NCBI RefSeq assembly: GCF_001423485.1
Contig: NZ_LMOD01000003.1
Location: 633,527 to 697,526 of the forward strand
Direction: 5' to 3'
DNA: 64,000 nt
Source of the DNA: Microbacterium sp. Leaf320
Lineage (GTDB): Bacteria; Actinomycetota; Actinomycetes; Actinomycetales; Microbacteriaceae
Positions within the stretch are counted from its first letter, which is position 1. Every line of letters begins with the position of its first letter. Shown piece by piece: positions 23,466-31,592 of the stretch. The position numbers were made by a program, and so were the translations under genes. The notes under the pieces were generated by a model. It was given only the letters and a program-made list of their open reading frames with translations. It ran no database searches and was not told where the DNA came from.

Positions 23466-24674
23466 ATGCGAACCTCCCCCCTTCGTCGCGCGCTGATCAG
23501 CGCCGCGGCCCTCGGCGCCGTCGTCACCCTGGCGTCATGCGCCGGCGGCTCGACCGCGCCGGCATCGACCTCAGACGGCAGCGCGTCCGACGCGCAGCCG
23601 GGCCCCCGTGTCGCGGTCGCCTATGAGGGCGGCATCCTCGTGCTCGATGGGGAGACCCTCGAGACCGTCGCCGACTTCGACTCCGAGCCGTTCACTCGTC
23701 TCAACCCCGCCGGCGATGACCGGCACGTCATGGTCACGATGAGCGAGGGCTTCCAGGTGCTCGACACGGCAGCCGGAACGACCGACGAGCCCGAACTCAC
23801 CGATACGGTCTTCGAGGCCGACACCCCCGGTCACGTCGTGCGGCATGCGGACAAGACCGTGCTCTACGCCGACGGCACGAGCGACACGACCATCTTCGAC
23901 ACGGCAGACCTCGCGAGCGCCGACGGCCTGCCCGAGGTCGAGACGATCCCGGGCGTCGAGGCGCACCACGGCGTCTCGGTCGTGCTCGAGGACGGCACGT
24001 TCCTGACCACCGTCGGCAACGCCGACGGGCGCAACGGCATCGTGGCGAAGGATGCCGAGGGTGCTGAGATCGTCTCGTCCGACCAGTGCCCCGGCGTGCA
24101 CGGCGAGGGCACCGCGAAGGACGAAGCCGTGGTCTTCGGCTGCGAGAACGGCGCGCTGATCTACCAGGACGGCGAGATCACCAAGCTCGAGGCCCCCGAC
24201 CAGCCGTACGGACGCATGGGCAACGCGTACGTCAGCGAGACCAGCCCCATCATCGTCGGCGACTACAAGAACGACGTCGACGCCGAGGGATACCTGCTCA
24301 GCGCCGTGACCCTCATCGACACCGAGGCCAAGACGCTCGAGGTCGTCGACCTGCCTGCAGGCGTCGAGTACACCTTCCGCGACGTCGTGCGCGGACCGGA
24401 CGACCTCGCGTACATCCTCAGCAGCGACGGCGCGATCCACGTGCTCGACCCGGAGACCGGCGAGATCACCGACAGCTTCCCCGTCGTCGAGGCGTGGGAG
24501 GGGCCGGCCGAGTGGCAGGATGCCCACCCCGCGATCGTCGTCGCCGGCAACGTCGCCTACGTCACCGAGCCCGCCTCGAACAGCGTGCACGCGGTCGATC
24601 TGACCACGGGTGAGGTGCTGGCGAGCACCGAGCTCGATGTGACGCCGAACGAGATCGCCCCCGCCGCGGGCTGA
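23466..24674 (+). CDS. aztD: Zinc metallochaperone AztD
   Basis: 402 residues from ATG 23466, 6 bases after AGAGGA; the ATG at 23460 touches the ribosome site. Signal peptide with lipobox L-A-S-C. Beta-propeller-like repeats such as GGILVLDGETLETVADF and AIHVLDPETGEITDSF. Metal-type motifs H-H-G, C-P-G-V-H-G-E-G and G-C-E-N-G-A-L-I are present. AztD was described in Paracoccus as a periplasmic protein that transfers zinc to AztC, and the operon order here (aztB, AztD-like, aztC, aztD) supports that role. Last gene of the operon, followed by a GC-rich hairpin. Confidence 0.88.
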   Translation: MRTSPLRRALISAAALGAVVTLASCAGGSTAPASTSDGSASDAQPGPRVAVAYEGGILVLDGETLETVADFDSEPFTRLNPAGDDRHVMVTMSEGFQVLDTAAGTTDEPELTDTVFEADTPGHVVRHADKTVLYADGTSDTTIFDTADLASADGLPEVETIPGVEAHHGVSVVLEDGTFLTTVGNADGRNGIVAKDAEGAEIVSSDQCPGVHGEGTAKDEAVVFGCENGALIYQDGEITKLEAPDQPYGRMGNAYVSETSPIIVGDYKNDVDAEGYLLSAVTLIDTEAKTLEVVDLPAGVEYTFRDVVRGPDDLAYILSSDGAIHVLDPETGEITDSFPVVEAWEGPAEWQDAHPAIVVAGNVAYVTEPASNSVHAVDLTTGEVLASTELDVTPNEIAPAAG

Positions 24675-24690
24675 GGCTAAGCGCAGTGAG

Positions 24691-24729
24691 AGGGGCCGGG
24701 GCGCAGTTCGGTTCACTCGCCCGGCCCCT
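24691..24729 (+). terminator. Hairpin after aztD
   Basis: AGGGGCCGGG (24691-24700) pairs perfectly with CCCGGCCCCT (24720-24729); a GCG/CGC inner pair extends it. No T-run follows. It probably ends the zinc operon before the next promoter. Confidence 0.6.
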
Positions 24730-24757
24730 TCGGAGCCTGCATTCCGACATCCAGCGC

Positions 24758-24801
24758 TTGATAACCTTATCAATCTGGCCCTGTGCTGATAATGTTATCA
24801 A
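24758..24801 (+). promoter_or_regulatory. Two palindromic operators and -10 region at the AAA ATPase start
   Basis: TTGATAA-CC-TTATCAA (24758-24773, perfect) and CTGATAA-TG-TTATCAA (24786-24801, one end mismatch) are 16-bp palindromes with centres 28 bp apart. The second contains a likely -10 (GATAAT, 24788-24793) and ends one base before the ATG at 24803, so the gene would be leaderless and tightly controlled. The binding protein is unknown; self-regulation through the C-terminal winged-helix region is possible. Confidence 0.7.
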
Positions 24802-24802
24802 G

Positions 24803-26035
24803 ATGCGTGATGCACTCGACAATCCCTTCAGTCCCGGCTCGGATACCGTCCCTGACGTGTGGGCGGGGCGCACCGAACAGCTGAGCGACTGGCGAGACGT
24901 CGTGCGTCCTCGTCGCCTCGCGGGACTCCCCGAGCGTGGCCGAACCATTCTCGGGGAGCCTGGCCTCGGAAAGTCGACGCTAGTGCGGCGCATCGCCCAG
25001 GAGGCCTCCCGCGCCGGAGACTGGGTCACGCCCCAGCTGCGCGTCCCCGCGGGTGCCGACCCGCTGAAGCTCGTCGCTGAAGCCGTTCTGGCCCTTGCCG
25101 CCGACGCAGGCCTCTCGTCATCGCGCGAGAAGCGTATCGGCGACGCGATCGCGCGAGTGCAGGCTGTTGCCGTGTCAGGCATCTCCCTCACGCTCCGCGG
25201 CGCCGATGGCCGCGAGCCATTCACAGCCCTCACGGCGTTGCTGGTCGAGGTCGGCCTCGCCGCGATCGCCGACGGCCGCGTCATGGCGCTGATCCACATC
25301 GATGAGGTACAGAACATCACCGACGAGAAGGCGCTCTCTCAGCTGCTCATCGCGCTCGGTGACGCCCTCACGCACGAGGTCGAGGTCAGCGTGCCCGGTG
25401 GCGCACGCGTCAGCCGCTCCCTGCCGATCGCCGTCTACCTCACCGGACTCCCCGACTTCGAAGACATGGCCGGTGCGCGCATGGGAGCGACATTCGCCCG
25501 CCGCTTCAAGACCACCACTCTCTCGGCCATCGACGAGGAAGATCTCGCCGAAGCACTCCAGGAGTTCGTCCTCGAAGGCTGGGCCGTCTCCGACGATGCC
25601 GGCGGATCCGCCCGCGTCCGGATGACCCCCGACGCGGCGGCGCTCATCATCGATGTCTGCCGGGGAGAGCCATTCCTCTTCCAACTCGCCGGTGAACAGT
25701 CCTGGTACGCGGCATCCACCGCGACGATCACCGCCGACCAGGTCCGCCGTGGCTGGCAGGGCGCACAGCGAGAAGCGACAGCTCACGTCGAGCGGATACT
25801 CGAGCGTCTACCCGCCCGTGAACGGCAGCTGCTCCAGGCGATGTCAGAGCTTCCCGCTCCTGAGCGCACGGCGACTCGGATCGCAGAGGCAATGGGACTC
25901 TCGAAGGTCACCGAGCTCGGACCGACCGCCCAACGTCTCGACACCGTTCGCGGCATCATCGATCGCGGCAAGCCGTACACCTTTCGGCACCGCGCCGTCG
26001 AGGCCTACCTGACGAGCGACTGGCCGAGGGTCTGA
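24803..26035 (+). CDS. AAA/STAND-like ATPase with C-terminal winged-helix region
   Basis: 410 residues from ATG 24803 (M-R-D-A-L-D-N-P-F). P-loop G-E-P-G-L-G-K-S-T at about residue 55, Walker B-like MALIHIDEVQN near 170, and sensor-type VYLTGLPDFEDMAG near 215. The C-terminal third (ERQLLQAMSELPAPERTATRIAEAMGLSKV, then YTFRHRAVEAYLTS) resembles an ORC/Cdc6-type winged helix. It resembles the AAA_16 ATPases found singly in actinobacterial genomes and on mobile DNA. No partner gene is adjacent. Function unknown: regulator, defence or replication-associated roles are all conceivable. Confidence 0.8.
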   Translation: MRDALDNPFSPGSDTVPDVWAGRTEQLSDWRDVVRPRRLAGLPERGRTILGEPGLGKSTLVRRIAQEASRAGDWVTPQLRVPAGADPLKLVAEAVLALAADAGLSSSREKRIGDAIARVQAVAVSGISLTLRGADGREPFTALTALLVEVGLAAIADGRVMALIHIDEVQNITDEKALSQLLIALGDALTHEVEVSVPGGARVSRSLPIAVYLTGLPDFEDMAGARMGATFARRFKTTTLSAIDEEDLAEALQEFVLEGWAVSDDAGGSARVRMTPDAAALIIDVCRGEPFLFQLAGEQSWYAASTATITADQVRRGWQGAQREATAHVERILERLPARERQLLQAMSELPAPERTATRIAEAMGLSKVTELGPTAQRLDTVRGIIDRGKPYTFRHRAVEAYLTSDWPRV

Positions 26036-26048
26036 GCGCCGACCATCT

Positions 26049-26507
26049 TCAGCTCTCGGCCGGTTGCCGAGTGGCCGACTCACGCACTCGGAACCACAGC
26101 GTCAGCTCCATGATCGCCCGCCCGATCATGTCGTGATCCCCCATACGCAGGTCATCGAACGAGTCGCGATATCCCGATGCCATCCCTGACTCCGCCGCGA
26201 CCAGGGACTGATACCCCATCGTCCACTCGTCGAACCGCCGCTCGTGCAGCGGCTCCTCGATCAGCACCCGCACGTCCCTGTGGCGCGGATCCCGACCGAT
26301 CGCCTCCATCAGTTCTTCGACGTCTGACCGCGGTCCTTCCAGGATCTGGACGAACTCTCCCCCGCGGTAGAGCAGCATCCCGGTGATGTCCCGAGCACTG
26401 TTCCGAGCACGGCTCACCTCCAGCAGCCGGGCGAGCTCCTGCTCGTCGAACGGCCGCGTGGCGCTGCTGCAGTACACGAGCGAGACGAGGGGGTTCGCTG
26501 CGGTCAT
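26049..26507 (-). CDS. BLUF-domain blue-light photoreceptor
   Basis: 152 residues from ATG 26507. The BLUF domain spans about residues 7-100. The flavin-switch residues are present: Tyr12 (L-V-Y-C-S-S-A), Asn36 (R-A-R-N-S-A-R-D-I-T-G), Gln54 (E-F-V-Q-I-L-E-G), Trp95 and Met97 (F-D-E-W-T-M-G-Y). It binds FAD and changes hydrogen bonding on blue light. About 50 C-terminal residues form a helical cap, without an enzymatic output domain, so signalling must be through a partner. The ATG overlaps the stop of the upstream small gene by 4 bases, pointing to that protein as partner. Confidence 0.92.
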   Translation of the reverse strand: MTAANPLVSLVYCSSATRPFDEQELARLLEVSRARNSARDITGMLLYRGGEFVQILEGPRSDVEELMEAIGRDPRHRDVRVLIEEPLHERRFDEWTMGYQSLVAAESGMASGYRDSFDDLRMGDHDMIGRAIMELTLWFRVRESATRQPAES

Positions 26508-26749
26508 CCGGCATCCCCCGCGCGAGTCCCTGTGTCGCCGGAATCGGCCTCGGCGGTGACGGCAGCCATCGCCCCGTGGTGATCCGCATGGTCGCCGAGC
26601 GCGCGCGACGCGGCATCGAACGCACGCCAGAGGCCGTCGGCCTGACGGTCGATATAGCCGAGGAACGATCCGTCCCGGCTGCCGACGTAGAACCCGTCGG
26701 CGACGCTCGCCCACAGGGGACGGACGGCTGGCGGCGATTGATCACCCAT
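26504..26749 (-). CDS. Small protein coupled to the BLUF photoreceptor
   Basis: 81 residues from ATG 26749 (M-G-D-Q-S-P-P-A-V-R-P). The core W-A-S-V-A-D-G-F-Y-V-G-S-R-D-G then FLGYIDRQADGLWRAFDAASRALG suggests a short beta-hairpin followed by a helix; the last ~25 residues are Asp/Gly/Thr-rich and disordered. Its stop overlaps the BLUF ATG (ATGA), so it is translated first and in fixed ratio. No known domain. A light-dependent binding partner is the natural hypothesis. Confidence 0.72.
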   Translation of the reverse strand: MGDQSPPAVRPLWASVADGFYVGSRDGSFLGYIDRQADGLWRAFDAASRALGDHADHHGAMAAVTAEADSGDTGTRAGDAG

Positions 26750-26879
26750 GGCTTCAGCGTACATTCGGGAATGCCGGTGGGCTCGGATCATCAGCGGAGT
26801 GATCGATCGGGGCGCGCAGCGTGAGACCGTGGCGCTCCACCGTTTCACGACATCGGTCCTTCTGCGCGAGACTGTGCTC

Positions 26880-27383
26880 ATGCGCACCACGCGATTCGCA
26901 CCACTCCTGGCACTGCCTCTCGTCCTCGCCGCTCTGGCCGGATGCTCTCCGAGTGCTCCCACCGACGTCGAGCCGCCGAAGTTCGATCAGAGCATGAACG
27001 AGGTGAGAGACACGGCGGATGACGTCGTCGACAAGCTCGTCGACGCGTTCCCCGCGGGTGAGCGTTACGCCGAGGCCGACGCCAACGCGTACGCGTGCTC
27101 CGGAGAAGACGACGGCATCGGACACTGGCTGTGGGCGCTCGGCATCACCAGCACCGACATCACGGGAACCATCCCGGACCTGCAGGCCGAGTACGGCGAT
27201 GCGGTGACATCCACGGGCACCTCCTCACAGGACGTCGAGTACTCCGATGGCACGACCTGGCCGGTGACGGGCGGGCATACGCTCATCGAAGACGAGACCG
27301 GCTCGTACCTCCTGAGCTACCCGATGTCGGCGGAGGGCGTGGTCACGCTGCGAGTCGACACGGCCTGCGGCGTCCTCCGCTGA
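26880..27383 (+). CDS. Hypothetical lipoprotein
   Basis: 167 residues from ATG 26880. Signal peptide and lipobox L-A-G-C-S at about residue 22. The mature part has a helix with V-R-D-T-A-D-D-V-V-D-K-L-V, two Cys (Y-A-C-S-G, T-A-C-G-V-L) that could form a disulphide, and a WPVTGGHTLIEDETGSYLLSY strand pair. No family recognised. Exported and membrane-anchored, divergent from the BLUF pair. Confidence 0.75.
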   Translation: MRTTRFAPLLALPLVLAALAGCSPSAPTDVEPPKFDQSMNEVRDTADDVVDKLVDAFPAGERYAEADANAYACSGEDDGIGHWLWALGITSTDITGTIPDLQAEYGDAVTSTGTSSQDVEYSDGTTWPVTGGHTLIEDETGSYLLSYPMSAEGVVTLRVDTACGVLR

Positions 27384-27516
27384 TTCCGGAGAACCCTCCG
27401 CTGTTCGAGCCGAAGGGCACCGTCAAAACCGGCGACGCCGGCGGCGACCTGACCTCGGAGCTTCACGAGCTCGGCTGACGCGCGCCCCGGCCGCGTGCTC
27501 TGACAGGATGAACGAC

Positions 27517-27834
27517 ATGATCACCGTTCACCTGCGCTACGAGATCGATCCGGACAAGCTCGACGACTTCACCGAGTACGGCCGCGCGTGGATCCGGCTG
27601 GTGGCGAAGCACGGCGGAACCCACCACGGCTACTTCATGCCGAGCGAAGGCGACAGCGACGAGGCGTTCGCGCTGTTCACATTCCCATCGCTGGCCGACT
27701 ACGAGGTGTACCGCACGGCCTCGAAGACCGACCCCGAGTGCGTGGAGGCCTTCGAGCTCGCACGCAGAACCCAGTGCATCCGCCGCTACGAGCGCCGATT
27801 CCTCAGCCCCGTCTTCTCGGCCGACGCCGACTGA
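27517..27834 (+). CDS. NIPSNAP-family protein
   Basis: 105 residues from ATG 27517, 8 bases after AGGA; an ATG at 27508 is also in frame. Ferredoxin-like alpha/beta-barrel protein of the NIPSNAP type: YEIDPDKLDDFTEYGRAWIRLV, then THHGYFMPSEGDSDEAFALFTFPSLADYEVYR. Such proteins usually dimerise; substrates are unknown. Confidence 0.85.
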   Translation: MITVHLRYEIDPDKLDDFTEYGRAWIRLVAKHGGTHHGYFMPSEGDSDEAFALFTFPSLADYEVYRTASKTDPECVEAFELARRTQCIRRYERRFLSPVFSADAD

Positions 27835-27890
27835 GCTGACTCCGGGTCACTCTGTCTCGGATCGAGCGAGACTGCTGAGCGCGACGGGAT

Positions 27891-28313
27891 TCAGCCGAGC
27901 ATCAGCGAGTGAGGGTCCTCGGGCGAGACGCGAAAGGGGAGCACGGAGCCCGGCTGCCAGTTCGCGCGGGCGCTGTCCGCGATCAGCGTCTGGTAGCTGG
28001 TGCGGTACGCATCCTGCCCGTCTGTCTTGAAGTCGAGCTCCACGACGTAGATGGGCGTGCCCTCCACTTCAGCGCCGGTGGGCGCGAGACTCACGACCGT
28101 GCCCGATCCGCGACGCATGGTCGCGAACGCCGCCATGTTCGTGAAGGGATTGGCCGTGGCGGCCCCGTGCGTGCCGCTCGGAGTGTTCGGGTCGTAACCG
28201 GCGTACTGCTCGGCGAGGTCTGCCGAGTGCTTCAGGTTCGCCGCATAGTCGGTGTTCGCCGACTGCTTCGCGCCGGCTTTCATCAGTCGACCGATGTCAC
28301 CGAAGATGCCCAT
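27891..28313 (-). CDS. Hypothetical protein, second of a related pair
   Basis: 140 residues from ATG 28313 (M-G-I-F-G-D-I-G-R-L-M-K-A-G). An N-terminal amphipathic helix, a Tyr/Asp/Pro linker with Y-A-G-Y-D-P-N-T-P, then a beta-rich domain (GTVVSLAPTGAEVEGTPIY, VVELDFKTDGQDAYRTSY). The same layout as the 28316 protein (M-G-(I/L)-F-D, then a strand pair ending in a D-G ... Y) suggests a duplicated pair. Starts 2 bases after the upstream stop. No assigned function. Confidence 0.7.
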   Translation of the reverse strand: MGIFGDIGRLMKAGAKQSANTDYAANLKHSADLAEQYAGYDPNTPSGTHGAATANPFTNMAAFATMRRGSGTVVSLAPTGAEVEGTPIYVVELDFKTDGQDAYRTSYQTLIADSARANWQPGSVLPFRVSPEDPHSLMLG

Positions 28314-28315
28314 GT

Positions 28316-28771
28316 TCAGCTCGTGAAGGCGATGTTCTGGGCGTCGGCGGGGTCGACCTTGACCGTGTGACTGCTTCCTGCCGCGTAGTTGGCGATGAAC
28401 TGCGGCGCCACCATCTCGCGCTTCGACACGAGGTACGGCGCAGCGCCATCGGGCGTCACCTCCACCTCGAGCTGGAACCACGGGTTGCCCGCGATGCGTT
28501 CGCCGGTGTCGACGGCCGCACGGATGACCGCGGTGCCGCTGTGCCCGATGGCGATGATCCGGTTCAGCTCGTTGCCGTATGCCGTGAGCACCTCACGATC
28601 GGCGTACATGTCACCGCCGACCTGCCCCGCGTTCGCCATGGTGACGGGAGAACCGTCGGTGTAGCCCGCATCCCGGAGATGCTGACTGGCGAGTTCCTGA
28701 GCTGCCGCGGCCTGCGCGGCCCAGTCCTGCCCGCCCGCGACGTTACGCTTCGCACGATCAAAGAGGCCCAT
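28316..28771 (-). CDS. Hypothetical protein, first of a related pair
   Basis: 151 residues from ATG 28771 (M-G-L-F-D-R-A-K-R-N). Helical N-terminus rich in Ala and Gln (DWAAQAAAAQELASQHLRDAG), then a beta domain (RIIAIGHSGTAVIRAAVDTG, WFQLEVEVTPDG, PYLVSKREMVAPQFIANY). It ends with a strand similar to the partner at 27891-28313. No signal peptide. Probably an operon of two interacting paralogues of unknown role. The 277 bp upstream (28772-29048) hold the divergent promoters and no gene I can support. Confidence 0.7.
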   Translation of the reverse strand: MGLFDRAKRNVAGGQDWAAQAAAAQELASQHLRDAGYTDGSPVTMANAGQVGGDMYADREVLTAYGNELNRIIAIGHSGTAVIRAAVDTGERIAGNPWFQLEVEVTPDGAAPYLVSKREMVAPQFIANYAAGSSHTVKVDPADAQNIAFTS

Positions 28772-29048
28772 GGATCCCCATCTCCGGTGTCGGCACAAGC
28801 CCCCCGACCGGAAGAGCCCCGATGGAGTCGATGCCGGGGCCAGTCTGTCAAAGAACCCCGGTCACCGCCAGGATTCCGCACCGATCGGCGTGCGGCGGAC
28901 GAGACTGACGCCGACTGACTCGTGGTCGAAGCCATCGAGGCCGCACGCGTGTCCCCCGAACGGCCGATACCGGCGGCCGCGGACATCCACGAGGATGGTC
29001 TTTTCTGTGGATTGCGAGCGACAGGTGGGGCGCGATGAGGGGCTCTCG

Positions 29049-30404
29049 ATGACGACACCCGGTCAGCCGGTGGATGGGCTGACCTATTTCGCCGAGCTCA
29101 TGGAGCACGAGCAGGAGTTCAGCGGCGATCAGGTCGACCCGGCGGTGCGCACAAGACGCCGGCCGCGGGGGCTCATCATCACCGCCGTCTGCATCGTCCT
29201 GCTGCTGGCCGTGACCGGAGGCTACATCGGGTGGGCGCTCACGGCGCCGGTGAATCCGCCGGCGGTGACCACTCGCACACCGGAGGTTCCCGTGGGTGAC
29301 GCCGTTGCGATGGCCGCACCCCCGGTCGCAGCATCCGCGATCAGCATCGCCGGAGCCGATGCCTATCTGGGTGCGACGGCGAGCGGGACCTGGTCGGCGA
29401 CAGGCACGGGCGAGCCGTTCCCGATCGCGAGCATCACCAAGCTCATCACCGCTCTCGTCATCGTCGACGCGTCGCCACTCGCATCGGCGGATGACCCAGG
29501 ACCGACCATCACGTTCGGCAAGTCCGACCACGATCTCTACGACGTGTACTACGTGCAGGGCGCGACCATCGCTCCGATGCCCACCGGCACCTCGATGTCG
29601 TTGCATGATGCTCTGGCCGCCATGCTCATCCCCTCCGCGAGCAACTACGCCGAGGCTCTGTCACGGCAGATCTTCGGATCGCAGGACGCGTTCCTCGGCG
29701 CGACGCGTGCCTGGCTCGCATCCCGCGGACTCACCGGCACGACGATCACGGAGCCCACGGGCATCAGCCCGAGCAACACGAGCACACCCGCCGACCTGCT
29801 GGCCATCGCGAAGCTCGCCGCCGCGAATCCGGCGATCGCTCAGATCGTCGCGACGTCGTCGATCACGATCCCCGGCGCCGGGCAGCTGCACAACACCAAC
29901 GGCCTCCTCGGCACCGCCGGGATCACCGGTCTCAAGACCGGAAACCTGGGCGAAGGCACGCACAGCCTGCTGTACACGGCGACGCTCGACGTGGGCGCGG
30001 GAGCTCCGCTCTCGGTCACCGGCGTCGTCCTCGGAGGAGCATCGCGCGAGTCGGTGAACCTCACCGTGGTCGGCGCACTCGAGAGCATCCGCTCCGGCTT
30101 CCACCAGGTGCCCGTCGCGACCGCCGGCCAGGAGGTCGGATCCATCTCGACGCCCTGGGGATCCTCCGCCACGCTCGTCATCGCCGAGACCGCGTCGATC
30201 TTCACCTGGTCGGACACGCCCATCGAGCTGACGATGGACATCGACACGCCACCCACGTACCGCGACGGCACGGTCGTGGGAAGCGTCACCTGGACGGCCG
30301 GGCCGAACACCGTCACCGCTCCCGTGAAGATCATGGGGAGCATCGAGCCACCCACCGAGTGGTGGCGGCTCACCCACCCGTCCGAGCTCGGATCGTTGAT
30401 GTGA
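29049..30404 (+). CDS. D-alanyl-D-alanine carboxypeptidase (peptidase S11, PBP5-like)
   Basis: 451 residues from ATG 29049, 7 bases after GAGGGG. A short cytoplasmic N-terminus and one membrane anchor (LIITAVCIVLLLAVTGGYIG) precede an external S11 domain. Active-site motifs: S-I-T-K (SxxK, within PIASITKLITAL), S-A-S-N (SxN), and L-K-T-G-N (KTG). A C-terminal beta domain of about 100 residues follows. It trims the terminal D-Ala of peptidoglycan peptides. Stands alone. Confidence 0.9.
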   Translation: MTTPGQPVDGLTYFAELMEHEQEFSGDQVDPAVRTRRRPRGLIITAVCIVLLLAVTGGYIGWALTAPVNPPAVTTRTPEVPVGDAVAMAAPPVAASAISIAGADAYLGATASGTWSATGTGEPFPIASITKLITALVIVDASPLASADDPGPTITFGKSDHDLYDVYYVQGATIAPMPTGTSMSLHDALAAMLIPSASNYAEALSRQIFGSQDAFLGATRAWLASRGLTGTTITEPTGISPSNTSTPADLLAIAKLAAANPAIAQIVATSSITIPGAGQLHNTNGLLGTAGITGLKTGNLGEGTHSLLYTATLDVGAGAPLSVTGVVLGGASRESVNLTVVGALESIRSGFHQVPVATAGQEVGSISTPWGSSATLVIAETASIFTWSDTPIELTMDIDTPPTYRDGTVVGSVTWTAGPNTVTAPVKIMGSIEPPTEWWRLTHPSELGSLM

Positions 30405-30490
30405 GCATGGGGCTGACGCTGATCCCCGGACATCTGGGAATCCCGTGCGAATCGACGGGCGCCGCTCGGCCGCGCCGTTAGCGTCGAAGC

Positions 30491-31144
30491 ATGGATATCG
30501 ACACCAGACAGCCCCGGGCTCGCCGTGCACGCATCCTCTCACCCCTGGTCGGGATAGCCGTCACCGGCGCTCTTCTGGCCGGGTGCGCCGCCCCCTCGTC
30601 GCCCACCCCGACGGTCACGCAGACGGTGACGGCACCCGCCGACCCCGCGCCGAGCCCGTCGCCCAGCGCGTCTGCCCCGGCGGCGGACGCCAGCCCGACG
30701 GGCATCGGAGATGTCGAACTGGGCGCGCCTTTCGACGAAGCTGTGGCGGCTGCGGGTGCGACTCCGGTGGAAGCGTGTCCCTGGCTCGCGTCCGCTGAGG
30801 ATGACGGATACATGCTGACCGTCCAGCGCCCCGAAGTCTCGGAGCAGGATCCCGCGGTGGTCGTCCTCGTGCAGGCGTCCGCCTCGCCCGTCGACCTCGA
30901 GGGCAAGCCGGCCACAGGCCCCGTGACAGCCGAGGGGATCGGTCTCGGTTCCCGGGTGGACGAGGCGCTGGCCGCGTACCCCGACGCGGTCGAGATCGAG
31001 AGCGTCGGCGATCGCCGGTATCTCGCGGTCGAGTCGGAAGCCGGCGCCGGTTCTGTCTTCCTGACCTACACGGCCGGAACCGACATCATCTGGGCAGTGA
31101 CGGCGACGACCCTCGAAGAGCCGCCGTACGAATCCTGCGCGTGA
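30491..31144 (+). CDS. Hypothetical lipoprotein
   Basis: 217 residues. Signal peptide with lipobox L-L-A-G-C-A at about residue 32, then a Pro/Ser/Thr/Ala linker (T-P-T-V-T-Q-T-V-T-A-P). The mature domain has two similar halves: IGDVELGAPFDEAVAAAG and GIGLGSRVDEALAAYPDAVE, with two Cys (E-A-C-P-W, Y-E-S-C-A). The repeated G-x-x-x-(D/E)-E-A-(V/L)-A pattern recalls small secreted BLIP-like or LppP-type repeats, but no firm family is claimed. Confidence 0.75.
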   Translation: MDIDTRQPRARRARILSPLVGIAVTGALLAGCAAPSSPTPTVTQTVTAPADPAPSPSPSASAPAADASPTGIGDVELGAPFDEAVAAAGATPVEACPWLASAEDDGYMLTVQRPEVSEQDPAVVVLVQASASPVDLEGKPATGPVTAEGIGLGSRVDEALAAYPDAVEIESVGDRRYLAVESEAGAGSVFLTYTAGTDIIWAVTATTLEEPPYESCA

Positions 31145-31187
31145 GCGGGCGCTATGCCGGACCATCCAGAGTCGGGCGGCAGGCGAG

Positions 31188-31229
31188 TGCATGTCGCCCC
31201 TGTCTCGCACTCCATGTGGCCGACATGCA
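31188..31229 (+). terminator. 9-bp inverted repeat after the lipoprotein gene
   Basis: TGCATGTCG (31188-31196) pairs perfectly with CGACATGCA (31221-31229), with a 24-nt loop. It lies 43 bases after the lipoprotein stop and 15 bases before the small ORF at 31245, so it may terminate transcription or shape the leader of the small gene. Confidence 0.45.
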
Positions 31230-31244
31230 TTGGAAGGGCTTCCC

Positions 31245-31367
31245 ATGCGTTCATGGCTGATCTGCATCATTCTCGTCATCGCTGCGCTCGCGTCCCTGCC
31301 GCTGCGTGCAATCGCTCTTCCATCGATCGCCGCGGGACTGTTTCTCGTCGCGACTCCGTCGTCATAG
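31245..31367 (+). CDS. Small (40-residue) hydrophobic membrane peptide
   Basis: ATG 31245 preceded by GGAAGGG (6-8 bases), 40 codons, TAG at 31365-31367. It begins M-R-S-W-L-I-C-I-I-L-V-I-A-A-L-A and continues with L-P-L-R-A-I-A-L-P-S-I-A-A-G-L-F-L-V-A, that is, two short hydrophobic stretches around a Leu-Pro-Leu-Arg turn. It is too short to judge by homology. The good ribosome site and uninterrupted hydrophobic character support it. Probably a single- or two-pass membrane peptide of unknown role. Confidence 0.5.
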   Translation: MRSWLICIILVIAALASLPLRAIALPSIAAGLFLVATPSS

Positions 31368-31461
31368 TGGCGGCAGGGCTGGGAGCGAAGTACGTCCAAC
31401 GCAGGAGCAAGCCAGCCCGCACGAGGACGCCCTAGAGGCGAACCGCCGTCGCGAAGAAGAC

Positions 31462-31488
31462 GCCCCCACGAGCATCGGTCGTGGGGGC
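31462..31488. terminator. Strong bidirectional terminator-like hairpin
   Basis: GCCCCCACGA and TCGTGGGGGC form a perfect 10-bp stem around a 7-nt loop. Preceded by A-rich GAAGAAGA, which would be a U-rich tail only partly on the other strand. Confidence 0.7.
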
Positions 31489-31592
31489 ATTGTGGCGTTC
31501 CCCTGTCTGGCCGTTAACGACGATAAGACCACCTATCGCAGCTATTCGGCGGGGCCCCGCCCAGTAATCCGGCCGTCGTCGCGGCGCATCTG

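Noticed and set aside
24758..24801. Zur or Fur box
   Set aside because: TTGATAA-N2-TTATCAA has a different arm and spacing from the TGANAATNATTNTCA box seen at aztA/aztB.
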